A DNA stretch of 64,000 nt from CAVTBX01 sp963733135 (GTDB lineage Bacteria > Actinomycetota > Thermoleophilia > Gaiellales > Gaiellaceae). Location of the stretch: positions 248,001 through 312,000 of the forward strand of contig CAVTBX010000004.1 of assembly GCA_963733135.1 (NCBI GenBank), in the 5' to 3' direction. The stretch's first letter is position 1. Every line of letters starts with the position of its first letter. Position numbers and translations under genes: made by a program. The notes beneath the pieces were generated by a model. It saw nothing but the letters and a program-made list of their open reading frames with translations, searched no databases and was not told the origin of the DNA. Of this stretch, positions 1 through 8,758 are shown piece by piece.

Positions 1-388
1 CGAGGATGAAGAGGAGCGGCGGGAACGAGATCAGGACGTCCACACCGCGCATGAGGAGCGAGTCCGTGAGCGAGCGCGAGTAGCCGGCGAGGAGCCCGAC
101 GAGCCCTCCGGCGAGGTAGGCCAGGAGCGTTGCGACCCCCGCGAGCACGAGCACGCTCCGTCCGCCCCAGAGCACCCGCGAGAGAACGTCGCGCCCGAGC
201 GAGTCGTAGCCGAACACCGCGTCGCCGCTCGGTCCTTCGAACGGGATCCCGATCGGCTCCGTCGGGCTGTGCGGCGCGAAGACGGGCCCGAGCAGTGCCG
301 TTCCGACGACGACAAGAAGGAGCGCGAGCCCGACTGCACCGGTGGCCGACCGGACGAAGCGCAGCCGTTCCGAGGCCGCCCGCCTCAC
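1..388 (-). CDS. Dipeptide/oligopeptide ABC transporter permease, DppC type (3' end outside window)
   Basis: Inner-membrane permease of a peptide-type ABC importer, paired with the DppB-type permease just upstream. Only the first 129 residues are in the window. The start is a GTG at 388 that overlaps the stop of the upstream permease (GTGA), so the two are translationally coupled. Visible are an N-terminal membrane helix (about residues 14-36), the family signature FGYDSLGRDVLSR before the second helix, and a second and third hydrophobic stretch. The LGRDVLSR box is typical of DppC/OppC proteins. Substrate cannot be told from this fragment; peptides are likely, but other DppBC systems carry nickel or sugars. 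Confidence 0.85.
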   Translation of the reverse strand, partial: MRRAASERLRFVRSATGAVGLALLLVVVGTALLGPVFAPHSPTEPIGIPFEGPSGDAVFGYDSLGRDVLSRVLWGGRSVLVLAGVATLLAYLAGGLVGLLAGYSRSLTDSLLMRGVDVLISFPPLLFIL

Positions 389-1323
389 ACCAACGTCCTG
401 AGCTTCGGGACGAGCAGCACCACGATCAAGTCGGCGATCAGGTTGATGCCGATGTAGACGGCGGCGATCACGATCGCGAGCGACTGCACCTCGCGGACGT
501 CTCGGATGTTGACGGCGTCCACGAGCTCCTTCCCGAGCCCCGGATACGCAAAGAGGAACTCGGTGACGATGATGCCGCCGATCAAGAACTGGATGTTCTG
601 TGCGAAGACCTGGACGCTCGGCGCGAGCGCGTTCCGAAAGGCATAGCGCCAGACGACGAGCCGCTCGCGGAACCCGTTCAGCCGGGCCATCTGCACGTAG
701 TTCGTCCGCAGCACCTCGACCATCCCGGCGCGCACCATCCGGATCGACGCCGCCGTGGTCACCCCGAGGAGCGTCAGCACGGGCAGCACAAGCTTGGCGG
801 GATCAGAGAGCGGGCTCTCGCCCGGCGCGAAGAGCGAGACCGGCGGCAGGACGTCGAGCCAGGCGAAGAACACGAGTATGAGGAGCGAGCCGATCACGAA
901 CTCCGGCAGCGAGATCACGGCCAGGGAGCTGACGGAGATCGAGTGGTCGGTCGGCCGGCCGGCCCTGAGCGCCGCGACGACGCCGAGCACCAGCGCCAGC
1001 GGAACCATGATGAGCGCCGTGATCCCGGCGAGCACGAAGGAGTTCCCGATCTTGCCTTTGACGTCGTTCCAGATCGGGAGCTCCCCACCCTGCGCGTACC
1101 CGGCCGCGGAGTTCCCGAGGTCGCCCTGGAGCAGGCCGCCGAGCCAGTCGAGGTAGCGCTCATGGGCCGGGCGGTCGAGGCCCATGAGCTCCTCGAGCTC
1201 CGCGACGTTCTCCGGGCTGGCCGTCCGGCCGAGGAGCGCGTTGGCCGCGTTCCCGGGGAGGAGCTCCGTCGCCGCGAAGACGAGGACCGAGACCGCGAGC
1301 AGGGTCACGACGGCCGCGGCCAC
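385..1323 (-). CDS. Dipeptide/oligopeptide ABC transporter permease, DppB type
   Basis: Membrane permease, 312 residues from a GTG start, with about six hydrophobic helices and the binding-protein-dependent permease region in the C-terminal half (about residues 95-300, including ASIRMVRAGMVEVLRTNYVQ, the EAA-type loop). It sits between the lipoprotein receptor (1427-3097) and the DppC-type permease in one minus-strand operon. The start is doubtful. The same frame stays open upstream and reads RRSRPLLWFVLRR just before the GTG, which looks like the usual DppB N-terminus, but no ATG, GTG or TTG lies in that extension, only CTG codons. A CTG start or a sequence error is possible. Confidence 0.88.
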   Translation of the reverse strand: MAAAVVTLLAVSVLVFAATELLPGNAANALLGRTASPENVAELEELMGLDRPAHERYLDWLGGLLQGDLGNSAAGYAQGGELPIWNDVKGKIGNSFVLAGITALIMVPLALVLGVVAALRAGRPTDHSISVSSLAVISLPEFVIGSLLILVFFAWLDVLPPVSLFAPGESPLSDPAKLVLPVLTLLGVTTAASIRMVRAGMVEVLRTNYVQMARLNGFRERLVVWRYAFRNALAPSVQVFAQNIQFLIGGIIVTEFLFAYPGLGKELVDAVNIRDVREVQSLAIVIAAVYIGINLIADLIVVLLVPKLRTLV

Positions 1324-1426
1324 ACGCCGAAGGACGAACCAGAGCAGGGGGCGGCTCCGCCGGCCTGAGACCTGCGGAGCCGCGTCGAGCGGAGGGGCTA
1401 CCTCCCCCGGTACCGGTGTCAGTGAA

Positions 1427-3097
1427 CTAGACGTCGAGCCAGACGTCGCGGTAGTTCCAGCCGCCGAGGTTGAACCAGGCGCTGGGCTCGAGGCCCTTCA
1501 CGGTGTTCGCCGCGGCGTCGAGGATCTCGAGGTTGGCCCAGACGATGTAGCCGCCCTCGTTGTACTGAACCTCCTGCACCTGGTGCCAGAGGTCGAGCGC
1601 GGCCTCTTCGTCGGTCGCGCCCTGGGCCTCGCGGATGAGCGCGTCGTAGGCCTTGTCGCGGTAGTGGGTCTCGTTCCAGATCGCGTCGGAGAGAAGCGCC
1701 TGCTCGTACCAGAGCGCGAGCGAGCTGTACGTCCAGAACGACTGGCCGAAGTCGAGCTTGGTGTAGATCTTCGACGTGTCGAAGTAGGCGTTCGGGTCCT
1801 CCTTCTTGATCTTGACCGTGACGCCGGCCTCCTTCGCCATCTCCGCGAAGAGCGTGGCCGCCTCGACGAAGCCCGGGACGATGTCCGAGGTATGGAGGGT
1901 GACCTCGAGGTTCTCCTGGCCCGCCTCCGCGAGCAAGGCCCTCGCCTCTTCGATGTCCTGCTCGCGGGTGGGCAGGTCCTCGGCGAAGTTCCAGAGGCCC
2001 TTGCCCGGCAGGTCGTTCGCCGACGTGGCGAAACCGAGGAGCGCCCTGTCGATCAGGCCCTGGCGGTCCGGGATGAGGCGGAAGGCCTGCCGGACGAGCG
2101 GGTCGTCGAAGGGCGGGATGTCGACCGCCATGTAGAAGACCTGCACCGCCGTCGGGCTCGGGGCTCGCACGATCTGGATCTCGCCCGACTCCAGGTGCAC
2201 CTTCGCCTGCGTGGGCTCGATCTGGCTCATCATGTCGATCTCGCCCGAGAGGAGCGCGTTCAGCCTCGCCGCGTTGTCGGAGATGGAGATGTCCTCCCAC
2301 TCGTCGACGTACGGCTTCCCTTCCTCCCAGTACTCCTCGTTTCGGGTCGCGAGGCTCCGCTCGCCAGGCGTGAACGACTCGACCTTGAACGGCCCTGTTC
2401 CGATCGGGTTCGTGAAGTCGGTCGTGCCGTCCTGGATGACGACGTTGTTCTGCTGCGTGAACGAGTCCGCGAGGCGTGCGTTCGGGCCCTTGAGCGGGAT
2501 CTCGAGCGTCACGTCGTCGACGGCGTTCAGCTCGCCGAGCTGGATGTTCGTCGACGCGGCATGCGCCACGTGCTTCTTGTCGCCCCAGCTCTGGAGCGTG
2601 TAGATGACGTCCTGGGCCGTGAACGGCTTCCCGTCGTGCCAGACGACGTCGGGCCGGAGCTTGAACTGCCATACGGTGGAGTCGCCGTTCGGCTCCCACT
2701 CGAGCGCGAGGCCAGGCTGGAGGTTCAGCTCCGAGTCGACGCGCACGAGCAAGTCGTAGACGTTCAGGTAGCGCGAGGCGTCGATGAACGACGAGCCGAG
2801 CGCCGGGTCGAACGTCTCGGCCTTGCCCGTGCCCACGTGGCCGACGCGCAGCCGTCCGCCGCGCTTGACGTCACTGGAGGTGGTCCCCGCGGGAGCGGTC
2901 GTCGTCCCACCTGCTGAGCCCTCGCCGTCGTCGCCTCCGCACGCCGCCAGGAAGCCCGTGGTGCTGAGCCCGACGCCTGCCGCCGCAGCTCCGCGCAGGA
3001 GATCGAGGCGGCTCATGGGGCGCTCGAACACTCTGATCGACACGCGCCGCGGCCGCTCCTCGTTGGGTGTCCCGTCAGGTCGGTTGTGCTCGGCCAT
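1427..3097 (-). CDS. Extracellular solute-binding lipoprotein of peptide ABC transporter (SBP family 5)
   Basis: Receptor that captures the substrate outside the membrane and hands it to the two permeases encoded downstream. It has 556 residues, normal for family 5 binding proteins. The N-terminus has a basic stretch, a hydrophobic segment (about 33-50) and a lipobox LAAC with Cys53 as the lipidated residue, followed by a Gly/Ser/Thr linker. The body carries typical family-5 text such as ALEWEPNGDSTVWQFKLRPD. ATG at 3097 is preceded by a purine-rich AGGAGAGGG. It is first gene of the operon and divergent from the alcohol dehydrogenase. Ligand unknown; dipeptide or oligopeptide is inferred from the family only. 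Confidence 0.92.
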   Translation of the reverse strand: MAEHNRPDGTPNEERPRRVSIRVFERPMSRLDLLRGAAAAGVGLSTTGFLAACGGDDGEGSAGGTTTAPAGTTSSDVKRGGRLRVGHVGTGKAETFDPALGSSFIDASRYLNVYDLLVRVDSELNLQPGLALEWEPNGDSTVWQFKLRPDVVWHDGKPFTAQDVIYTLQSWGDKKHVAHAASTNIQLGELNAVDDVTLEIPLKGPNARLADSFTQQNNVVIQDGTTDFTNPIGTGPFKVESFTPGERSLATRNEEYWEEGKPYVDEWEDISISDNAARLNALLSGEIDMMSQIEPTQAKVHLESGEIQIVRAPSPTAVQVFYMAVDIPPFDDPLVRQAFRLIPDRQGLIDRALLGFATSANDLPGKGLWNFAEDLPTREQDIEEARALLAEAGQENLEVTLHTSDIVPGFVEAATLFAEMAKEAGVTVKIKKEDPNAYFDTSKIYTKLDFGQSFWTYSSLALWYEQALLSDAIWNETHYRDKAYDALIREAQGATDEEAALDLWHQVQEVQYNEGGYIVWANLEILDAAANTVKGLEPSAWFNLGGWNYRDVWLDV

Positions 3098-3160
3098 CGA
3101 TTCCCTCTCCTCTCGCTACGAGATCGTCTGGCCGGTAACCCGCCCCGTTCCGTCGCCGCG

Positions 3161-3189
3161 TTGACCCTCGATAGGCCGCGTGGTACGTT
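3161..3189 (+). promoter_or_regulatory. Sigma-70-type promoter for the alcohol dehydrogenase gene
   Basis: TTGACC (3161-3166), a 17-base spacer and TACGTT (3184-3189) lie about 70 bases before the GTG start at 3258. Predicted from spacing and sequence only. Confidence 0.45.
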
Positions 3190-3198
3190 CCCCTGCCT

Positions 3199-3210
3199 GT
3201 TTCGGGAAAC
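3199..3210. promoter_or_regulatory. Perfect palindrome in the alcohol dehydrogenase leader, possible operator
   Basis: GTTTC-GG-GAAAC, a perfect inverted repeat just downstream of the predicted transcription start. Its position suits a repressor site; no regulator gene is adjacent. No experimental support. Confidence 0.25.
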
Positions 3211-3257
3211 CGGTTGCGCGACCAAATCACCCGCAGCCGTGAAAGTCAAGGAGGCAC

Positions 3258-4376
3258 GTGCCGGTCGAGACCCGAGCGGCGGTTCTGAGGGAGTTCGGGC
3301 GGCCACAGACGATCGAGCACGTGCGGCTACGCGACCCAGGATCCGGCGAGATTCTCGTCCGGCTCGAAGCCGCGGGCGTGTGCCACTCTGACGTCGGGCA
3401 AGCGGACGGAGACTGGCCCTTCCCGCTCCCGGCGGTACTCGGGCACGAAGGCGCCGGCGTCGTGGAGGCGGTCGGCCCGGACGTCACGGGGCTGGACGTC
3501 GGCGCCCGAGTCGTCCTCAGCTCGGCACCGGGGTGCGGTGCCTGCCGCCACTGCGTCGTCGGCCGGCCGATTCTCTGCCAGCGCTCGCTCGCCGCCATGT
3601 CCGCCGGCACCCTGACCACGGGCTCGACTCCGCTCGAGTCCGACGACGGGCAGATCGCCGTGTACGCCCTCCTGTCCTGCTTCGCCGACCGAGCCGTCGT
3701 CGCGGCGCGAAGCGCCATCGCGCTCCCGGACGACGTGTCCTTCGACGTCGCCGCGCTGATCGGGTGCGCGGTGATCACAGGGGTCGGCGCCGCCATCGAA
3801 ACGATCGAGATCGAGGCGGGAAGCCGTGGGATCGTCATCGGCGCCGGCGGGGTCGGCGTCAACGCGATTCAGGGCGCTCGCCTGCGCGGAGCCACGGAGA
3901 TCCTGGCCGCGGACACGCTCCCCGAGCGGCTCGAGCAGGCTGCGCGCTTCGGGGCCACGGGCAGGCTCGACGTCCGCGACGACGAGCGCTTGGAGGAGCT
4001 CCGCAGGGCCGCGCCGGAGAGCGGCTTCGACTGGGCGATCGTCACCGTCGGCGCCTCGGACGCGGTCAGACTGGGCGTCGATCTGACGCGGCCCGGCGGG
4101 ACGACGTGCGTGGTCGGGCTGCTACCGCAGGACCGGCCCGTCCCGATCGACATGCTCGACCTCGTCACGTACGAGAAGCGGATCGTCGGCTCCGCATACG
4201 GCTCGCTCGACCCGCGCGTCCTCATCCCGCGGATCTTCGGCCTCTATCTCGACGGCCGTCTGCTCCTCGACGAGCTCGTCTCGGCCCGCCTGCCGCTCGA
4301 GGAGATCAACGACGCGTTCGACCTGTCGCGGCGTGCCGAGGGAGTGCGGCCGGTTCTCGTGCCGAATCGAGGTTAG
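3258..4376 (+). CDS. Zinc-dependent alcohol dehydrogenase, medium-chain (MDR) family
   Basis: NAD(P)-dependent oxidation of an alcohol or reduction of an aldehyde in the cytoplasm. The protein has 372 residues. Catalytic-zinc ligands are visible as Cys42, His63 (GHE) and Cys170; the structural zinc lobe has Cys93, Cys96, Cys99 and Cys107. The Rossmann loop GAGGVG is at 195-200. Cys170 and the length place it near class III/aryl alcohol dehydrogenases rather than the threonine dehydrogenase branch. GTG start at 3258 with AAGGAGG 5 bases upstream. It is a single gene with its own predicted promoter, so a link with the divergent peptide importer is not shown. Exact substrate cannot be read from sequence. 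Confidence 0.92.
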   Translation: MPVETRAAVLREFGRPQTIEHVRLRDPGSGEILVRLEAAGVCHSDVGQADGDWPFPLPAVLGHEGAGVVEAVGPDVTGLDVGARVVLSSAPGCGACRHCVVGRPILCQRSLAAMSAGTLTTGSTPLESDDGQIAVYALLSCFADRAVVAARSAIALPDDVSFDVAALIGCAVITGVGAAIETIEIEAGSRGIVIGAGGVGVNAIQGARLRGATEILAADTLPERLEQAARFGATGRLDVRDDERLEELRRAAPESGFDWAIVTVGASDAVRLGVDLTRPGGTTCVVGLLPQDRPVPIDMLDLVTYEKRIVGSAYGSLDPRVLIPRIFGLYLDGRLLLDELVSARLPLEEINDAFDLSRRAEGVRPVLVPNRG

Positions 4377-4509
4377 CCGGCGGCCTCGGCTCTGCTGGCC
4401 GTCGCGGTTTCGGCAGGCGGGGCGGGGGGCACGGTGGTGAGGTCCTTAGGCCGCCGAAATGCCGCCTCGGCAGGTGTGTCATCCGGCGGCCGCTCGGGCC
4501 AATTCGCTA

Positions 4510-4539
4510 TTGCGGCCATGCCTTAAACGTCGGTATAGT
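4510..4539 (+). promoter_or_regulatory. Predicted promoter of the polysaccharide locus (before the priming transferase)
   Basis: TTGCGG (4510-4515), an 18-base spacer, then TATAGT (4534-4539). It would give a 5' leader of about 130 bases before the ATG at 4676. The stretch 4377-4509 before it holds only GC-rich sequence with weak imperfect inverted repeats and no ORF I can support. Confidence 0.45.
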
Positions 4540-4558
4540 CAGTCGCGGGGAGCGGTCA

Positions 4559-4617
4559 GTCCCTGAAGAGGGACATTGCGGCGAAAGGCTGAGGGTGGAG
4601 GTGCTTGCTGGCAAGCA
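4559..4617 (+). promoter_or_regulatory. Structured 5' leader with two hairpins, possible regulatory RNA
   Basis: Two perfect stems lie in the predicted leader of the priming transferase: GTCCCT-GAAG-AGGGAC (4559-4574) and TGCTTGC-TG-GCAAGCA (4602-4617). A further GC-rich stretch continues to the start codon. I compared it by eye with the c-di-GMP, cobalamin and glycine riboswitch consensus blocks and none fit. It may be a new regulatory leader or chance folding. Confidence 0.3.
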
Positions 4618-4675
4618 AGATGAGCTTGCCCCTGGCACGGGCTGGAGCACAGGCCTGCCGGGTGTGGGTTGACGT

Positions 4676-6274
4676 ATGCCGCGAGTCGAGAGCACCGACG
4701 TGGCTGCTGACCGGACGCTAGGGCTTCCCTCCCACGAGGAGAGTCACGCGAGTACGGGCCTGGAGGAGCGGCACCGCGACGCGGTAGAAGATGCTCGATC
4801 ACCTGTTCTTCCGGGTAGGCGGGCCCGGCAGGGGCGCCCTCGACGCACGCACCTGCGCTGGGCCTTGGTCGCGGCGGACGTGTACGGCCTTACTCTGGCG
4901 TTCTTCGTCAGCCAACTGCTCCTAGGGGCTGCAGGCGCCGAGCCTGAACGGAGCGCTGCCGAGAGTCTCTGGCTTGGCCTGACGCTTCCGGTGTGGGTAG
5001 GACTCGCGACTCTGTACGGGCTCTACGACCGGGACGGGAACGACGTCGACCATTCAACCGTGGACGAGCTCATGGACGTCTTCCACTTCATCTTGGTCGG
5101 GATCCTCATCGTTGCTGTCGGCGCATCGATCGCCGGGATCGTCGAGTTCACGTACGTGGAGCTCGGCGTGTTCTGCATCCTCGCATTCCTTCTCGTCGCC
5201 GGCTCGCGCATAGCTGCGCGAATAGCGTGGCGGCGCACGGCACACCCCCAACGTGTCGTCATCGTCGGCGCAGGTAGAACGGGTCAATTCGTTGCGAAAA
5301 AGCTCCTTCGCCGGCCTGAGCTCGGCCTGAAGGTCGTTGGATTCGTCGATGCGGACCCCATGCAGCTCGACGAAGAACTCTCTCACCTCGAAATCCTCGG
5401 GCCGCCTGACGAGCTTCCGGGCATCGCGGGCGCGTTGGAGGTCGACCGGGTGATCATCGCTTTCTCCCGCAACCGAGAGGAGAAGACAGGTGAGCTCCTC
5501 AAGCGTTTCCGAGCTGAGGACGTGCGAATCAACATCGTGCCTCGCCTCTATGACTCCCTGGGTCTTGCAACATCAATGCGTCTTGCCGAGGGATTGCCGC
5601 TTGTAGCACTGCCTATGACGGCGATCCGGCCCTCGTTCATCGTACTCAAGCGAACGATGGACATTAGTCTCTCTGCAATATTGCTCGTTATTCTTACTCC
5701 TCTCTTTCTTCTTATTGCTGCGTGCCTTCGTATCGAGTCACCGGGTGCAGCCTTTTACAAGCATGAGCGTATTGGTCTCAATGGCAAGCCTTTTCGGCTT
5801 TTCAAGTTTCGAACGATGCTAACCGAATACTGTGTCGGTGATGATTTCGGCGGCGACAATGCAGAGTTGGAGCTCGAACGAATTCTCACCGACGCCGTTC
5901 TAAAGGCTCAGATGGAGCAATCGCAGAAGCTCAGAGATGACCCCCGCGTGACGCGCATCGGTGCGTTCCTCCGACAGACCTCGCTGGATGAGTTCCCGCA
6001 ACTGATCAACGTTCTCCGCGGTGAGATGAGCCTTGTCGGCCCGCGCCCGGTCACGGCCGCCGAGCTCGATCGGTACGGAGACGACGTTTCGCTTCTGTTG
6101 GAGGCGAAGCCCGGCATGACGGGGTACTGGCAGATCAGCGGTCGATCGAACCTCGACTATGCCGAGCGCGTGCGTTTGGACCTCGCATACGTTTCGAGCC
6201 GGTCACTCCATCTCGACATCAAGATCCTGCTGAAGACCCTGCGTGCTCGTTCCTGGAACGCAGGAGCCTATTGA
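4676..6274 (+). CDS. Priming undecaprenyl-phosphate sugar-1-phosphate transferase (polyprenyl phosphoglycosyltransferase, WbaP/EpsL type)
   Basis: Starts repeat-unit synthesis by moving a sugar-1-phosphate from a nucleotide sugar to undecaprenyl phosphate at the membrane. The protein has 532 residues with four N-terminal helices (about 60-180), a CoA-binding/Rossmann-like domain beginning RVVIVGAGRTG (about residue 197), another membrane segment (about 330-352) and the C-terminal bacterial sugar transferase domain with FKFRTM, SLDEFPQLINVLRGEMSLVG and the PRP motif near residue 455. It is first gene of the polysaccharide locus and convergent with the flippase. The sugar used cannot be told from sequence. 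Confidence 0.93.
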   Translation: MPRVESTDVAADRTLGLPSHEESHASTGLEERHRDAVEDARSPVLPGRRARQGRPRRTHLRWALVAADVYGLTLAFFVSQLLLGAAGAEPERSAAESLWLGLTLPVWVGLATLYGLYDRDGNDVDHSTVDELMDVFHFILVGILIVAVGASIAGIVEFTYVELGVFCILAFLLVAGSRIAARIAWRRTAHPQRVVIVGAGRTGQFVAKKLLRRPELGLKVVGFVDADPMQLDEELSHLEILGPPDELPGIAGALEVDRVIIAFSRNREEKTGELLKRFRAEDVRINIVPRLYDSLGLATSMRLAEGLPLVALPMTAIRPSFIVLKRTMDISLSAILLVILTPLFLLIAACLRIESPGAAFYKHERIGLNGKPFRLFKFRTMLTEYCVGDDFGGDNAELELERILTDAVLKAQMEQSQKLRDDPRVTRIGAFLRQTSLDEFPQLINVLRGEMSLVGPRPVTAAELDRYGDDVSLLLEAKPGMTGYWQISGRSNLDYAERVRLDLAYVSSRSLHLDIKILLKTLRARSWNAGAY

Positions 6275-6316
6275 GGTCTGGGCGAAGATCACCTCAGTTG
6301 CGTGCCCCATCGTGCG

Positions 6317-7660
6317 CTAGCGGCGAGGGCGGATCGCAGACGCACTCATAGCTCCCCAGATCGTCTTGAGGTCAGAGGAGGTCGGAAGAAGGTTGACCCG
6401 TACGGTGGAAACCCGCCGAAAGAGAACGATCATGGCCAATCCCCCAAAGGTGTAGGCGATGGCGGAAGCAACCGCCGCGCCTGCGCCACCGAAGCGGGGA
6501 ATCAAGACGAGGTCGAGGACGATCGTTGCAACGAATGCCACAGCCGTTGCGGCGGCCTCGCGGAGCGGGCGCCCCCGTGCCGTGAGAGTCGTTCCGAGCA
6601 CCTTGATAGCGACGATGCCGAATGCTCCAGGAACGAGAAGCCTCAGGTCGTCGATCGAGCCTTCGAACTCCGACGCAATGATCGTCACGCAGAGGAACGG
6701 GGCGGCGAGCACCAGCGCCAGGGCGACAGGCACCGTCAGGATCGTTGCGAGCCTGAACGCCAGGGCGGCCCGCCGCGACGCGTCAGGCGCCGAGGCTCGG
6801 ACGAGATCCGGCCGAACAACGAGCGCGAGCGCTCTCGGAAGAAGGAAGACGGCCTCACTCCACGCGACGGCGACGCTATAGAGGCCTAGCTCTCGCTGGC
6901 CTGCCAGGATTCCCAGCAGCCATTGATCGAGTCGATAGTTCCCGACAGCCATGACTCCTGTGACGTGCGTCTTGGTACCGAACACAAGCGAGCGCCTAGC
7001 CAACAACCAGCTCGGCGGGCCGAATCCCGCAAGCCGTCGACCGACAAACCACACAAGGGCGGCGAACGCAAGAGCTTGGGCCGCGACCCAAGTCGTGACG
7101 GCCGTGGCGGCTGTAACAACGTCGAGCAACGCGAGCGCTCCATTTACCGCAAGATTGAGAGCAGGTACCAATACGAGCGCCGCGTTCGCGAATGCAAAGT
7201 GGTAGTCAGCTTGAATGAGCAGTATGAGATACTGCTGCCCGATCAGCAGAGGAATCGAGGCGAGAGCCAGCCAGACGAGCTCCGTTCGAGCATCCGCGCG
7301 CAGGACGGGAAAGACCCACATCAGGAGGAGGACAATCGCGCCTCCGAGTACACCGAGGAGAACCGCGAGCACGAGAGAGTTGGACGCCAGCGAGGGTCGG
7401 CTCTGTTGCTCGGCTGCAGCGAAGTTCGCGTTCGCCTCCTGCACGCCCAGACTGGCGAGGTAGGCCGTAAGCACCGCCACGGTCGTCAGGAAGACAACTT
7501 CACCTCTACCCTCCGGGCCGAGAGCTCTCGAGATCACGAGGACGTTGGCGAGCGACAGCGCCGCCACCATCGCCACGGCACCGTACGTGGTAGCCGACGA
7601 CACGAACGCCGACGGGCGGCGAGCGGGTTGCTGCGGAGGAATGTCGCCGGTCTGGTTCAC
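6317..7660 (-). CDS. Polysaccharide flippase, Wzx/MATE-like (oligosaccharide flippase family)
   Basis: Likely moves the lipid-linked repeat unit across the membrane. It has 447 residues and about 12 predicted helices evenly spread, with a short basic N-terminus and the pattern YGAVAMVAALSLANVLVISR typical of the first helices of Wzx-type proteins. The start is taken as GTG at 7660; no strong ribosome site is visible. It lies convergent to the priming transferase and head-to-head with the glycosyltransferase at 7738, inside the polysaccharide locus. Family assignment rests on topology and context. Confidence 0.85.
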   Translation of the reverse strand: MNQTGDIPPQQPARRPSAFVSSATTYGAVAMVAALSLANVLVISRALGPEGRGEVVFLTTVAVLTAYLASLGVQEANANFAAAEQQSRPSLASNSLVLAVLLGVLGGAIVLLLMWVFPVLRADARTELVWLALASIPLLIGQQYLILLIQADYHFAFANAALVLVPALNLAVNGALALLDVVTAATAVTTWVAAQALAFAALVWFVGRRLAGFGPPSWLLARRSLVFGTKTHVTGVMAVGNYRLDQWLLGILAGQRELGLYSVAVAWSEAVFLLPRALALVVRPDLVRASAPDASRRAALAFRLATILTVPVALALVLAAPFLCVTIIASEFEGSIDDLRLLVPGAFGIVAIKVLGTTLTARGRPLREAAATAVAFVATIVLDLVLIPRFGGAGAAVASAIAYTFGGLAMIVLFRRVSTVRVNLLPTSSDLKTIWGAMSASAIRPRR

Positions 7661-7737
7661 CTCGTGCAGCCGGAGTGTGGCTCACGCGCGAGCAGGAGCG
7701 CCTCGGTGACCTCCCGATCGGCTGTGCCCTCGGTCGC

Positions 7738-8595
7738 ATGAGGCACGGTGTCGATGAGCCACCCAGGGTGGCGGTCGTCATCCCTTGCCACAATGACGGT
7801 CGCTACCTGCCCGAGGCACTGGCGTCCGCCTCCCAGCAGGAGACGTGCGAGCTCGTCGTCGTCGACGACGGGTCCGATGACGCGCAGACCATCGAGGTAC
7901 TCCGGAAGACGGAGGGTGAGGGCGTTCGTGTGCTCCGCCAGGAGAACGCAGGCCCCGCTCGAGCCCGGATGGCAGGGGTCGAGGCTACCTCCGCCCGGTT
8001 CGTCCAGCCGCTCGACGCCGACGATCGGCTCGTGCCCGGGGCCGTGACGGCGCTCGCCGACGCGCTGGACGGAGCGCCGCAGGCACAGATGTGCTGGGGT
8101 GACACCCAGAGCTTCGGAGCGCGCAAATGTCTCCATCCGAGGCCGGAGCAGCTCGACCCCTGGCGAATCACCTACCTGGCGGAGATTCCCGGCTCGAGCA
8201 TGGTTCGCCGCGAAGCGCTCGAGGCAGTCGGCGGCTGGAACTCGGTGCGAGGCTACGAGGACTGGGATCTCTGGATGAAGTTCGCCGGGCGAGGATGGAC
8301 AGGCGTCCGGCTACCGTCCGTATTCCTCTTCTACCGCGAGCATCCGACGCCTCGTTTGTACGCCCGGCATCTCGCCCGCCACGAAGAGCTACGAGCGGTT
8401 CTGCGCTCTCGCCACGAGACGCTCTTTCGAGCTCGGAGCCTCAACCGACGGAACTCGCGATCTTCCCGGGCCATCAAGATGCTGTTTCCCCTGATCGATC
8501 ACGCCCCACTGCTCTCGGAGCGGCAACGGGAGAAGCTCTGGGTTCGGGTGCGAGACGTTTTCGAGCCCGGACTCAAGCCCCGTTGCCAGGACTAG
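7738..8595 (+). CDS. Glycosyltransferase family 2
   Basis: GT-A fold sugar transferase for repeat-unit assembly. The N-terminus VAVVIPCHNDGRYLPEAL begins the nucleotide-binding half; DDGSDD and a DADD (DXD) metal motif follow, then GYEDWDLWMKFAGRG, typical of the acceptor half. ATG at 7738 gives 285 residues; an in-frame GTG at 7675 would add 21 residues and overlap the divergent flippase. It resembles the product at 12253-13129 over its whole length, so the two are paralogues. Its TAG stop is the first triplet of a 166-base palindromic element. Confidence 0.88.
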   Translation: MRHGVDEPPRVAVVIPCHNDGRYLPEALASASQQETCELVVVDDGSDDAQTIEVLRKTEGEGVRVLRQENAGPARARMAGVEATSARFVQPLDADDRLVPGAVTALADALDGAPQAQMCWGDTQSFGARKCLHPRPEQLDPWRITYLAEIPGSSMVRREALEAVGGWNSVRGYEDWDLWMKFAGRGWTGVRLPSVFLFYREHPTPRLYARHLARHEELRAVLRSRHETLFRARSLNRRNSRSSRAIKMLFPLIDHAPLLSERQREKLWVRVRDVFEPGLKPRCQD

Positions 8596-8758
8596 GAGGG
8601 TCTAGCGAAACGGTCTTCGTTGTCTGGTCGCGCTGCTCGTTTCGAGCCAAGGACGCAGGGAGCGCTCGTACCTTGAGGTACGGGCGTGACTGAGGACGCC
8701 GGCTCGGGGCGAGCAGCACGGCCAGGCGGCACAACGGCTGTTTCGCTAGACCCTCCTA
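8593..8758. repeat. Near-palindromic dispersed element, copy A (166 nt)
   Basis: Terminal inverted repeats are perfect over 19 bases (TAGGAGGGTCTAGCGAAAC and its complement at 8740-8758). Inside lies a second imperfect stem (GGTCGCGCTGCTCG with CGAGCAGCACGGCC) and an apical GTACC-TTGA-GGTAC hairpin. Two further copies are at 30907 and 46108. Copy A lies between convergent glycosyltransferase genes. The + strand gene stops on its first TAG, and the uncorrected minus reading frame also stops on its last CTA. Confidence 0.85.
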
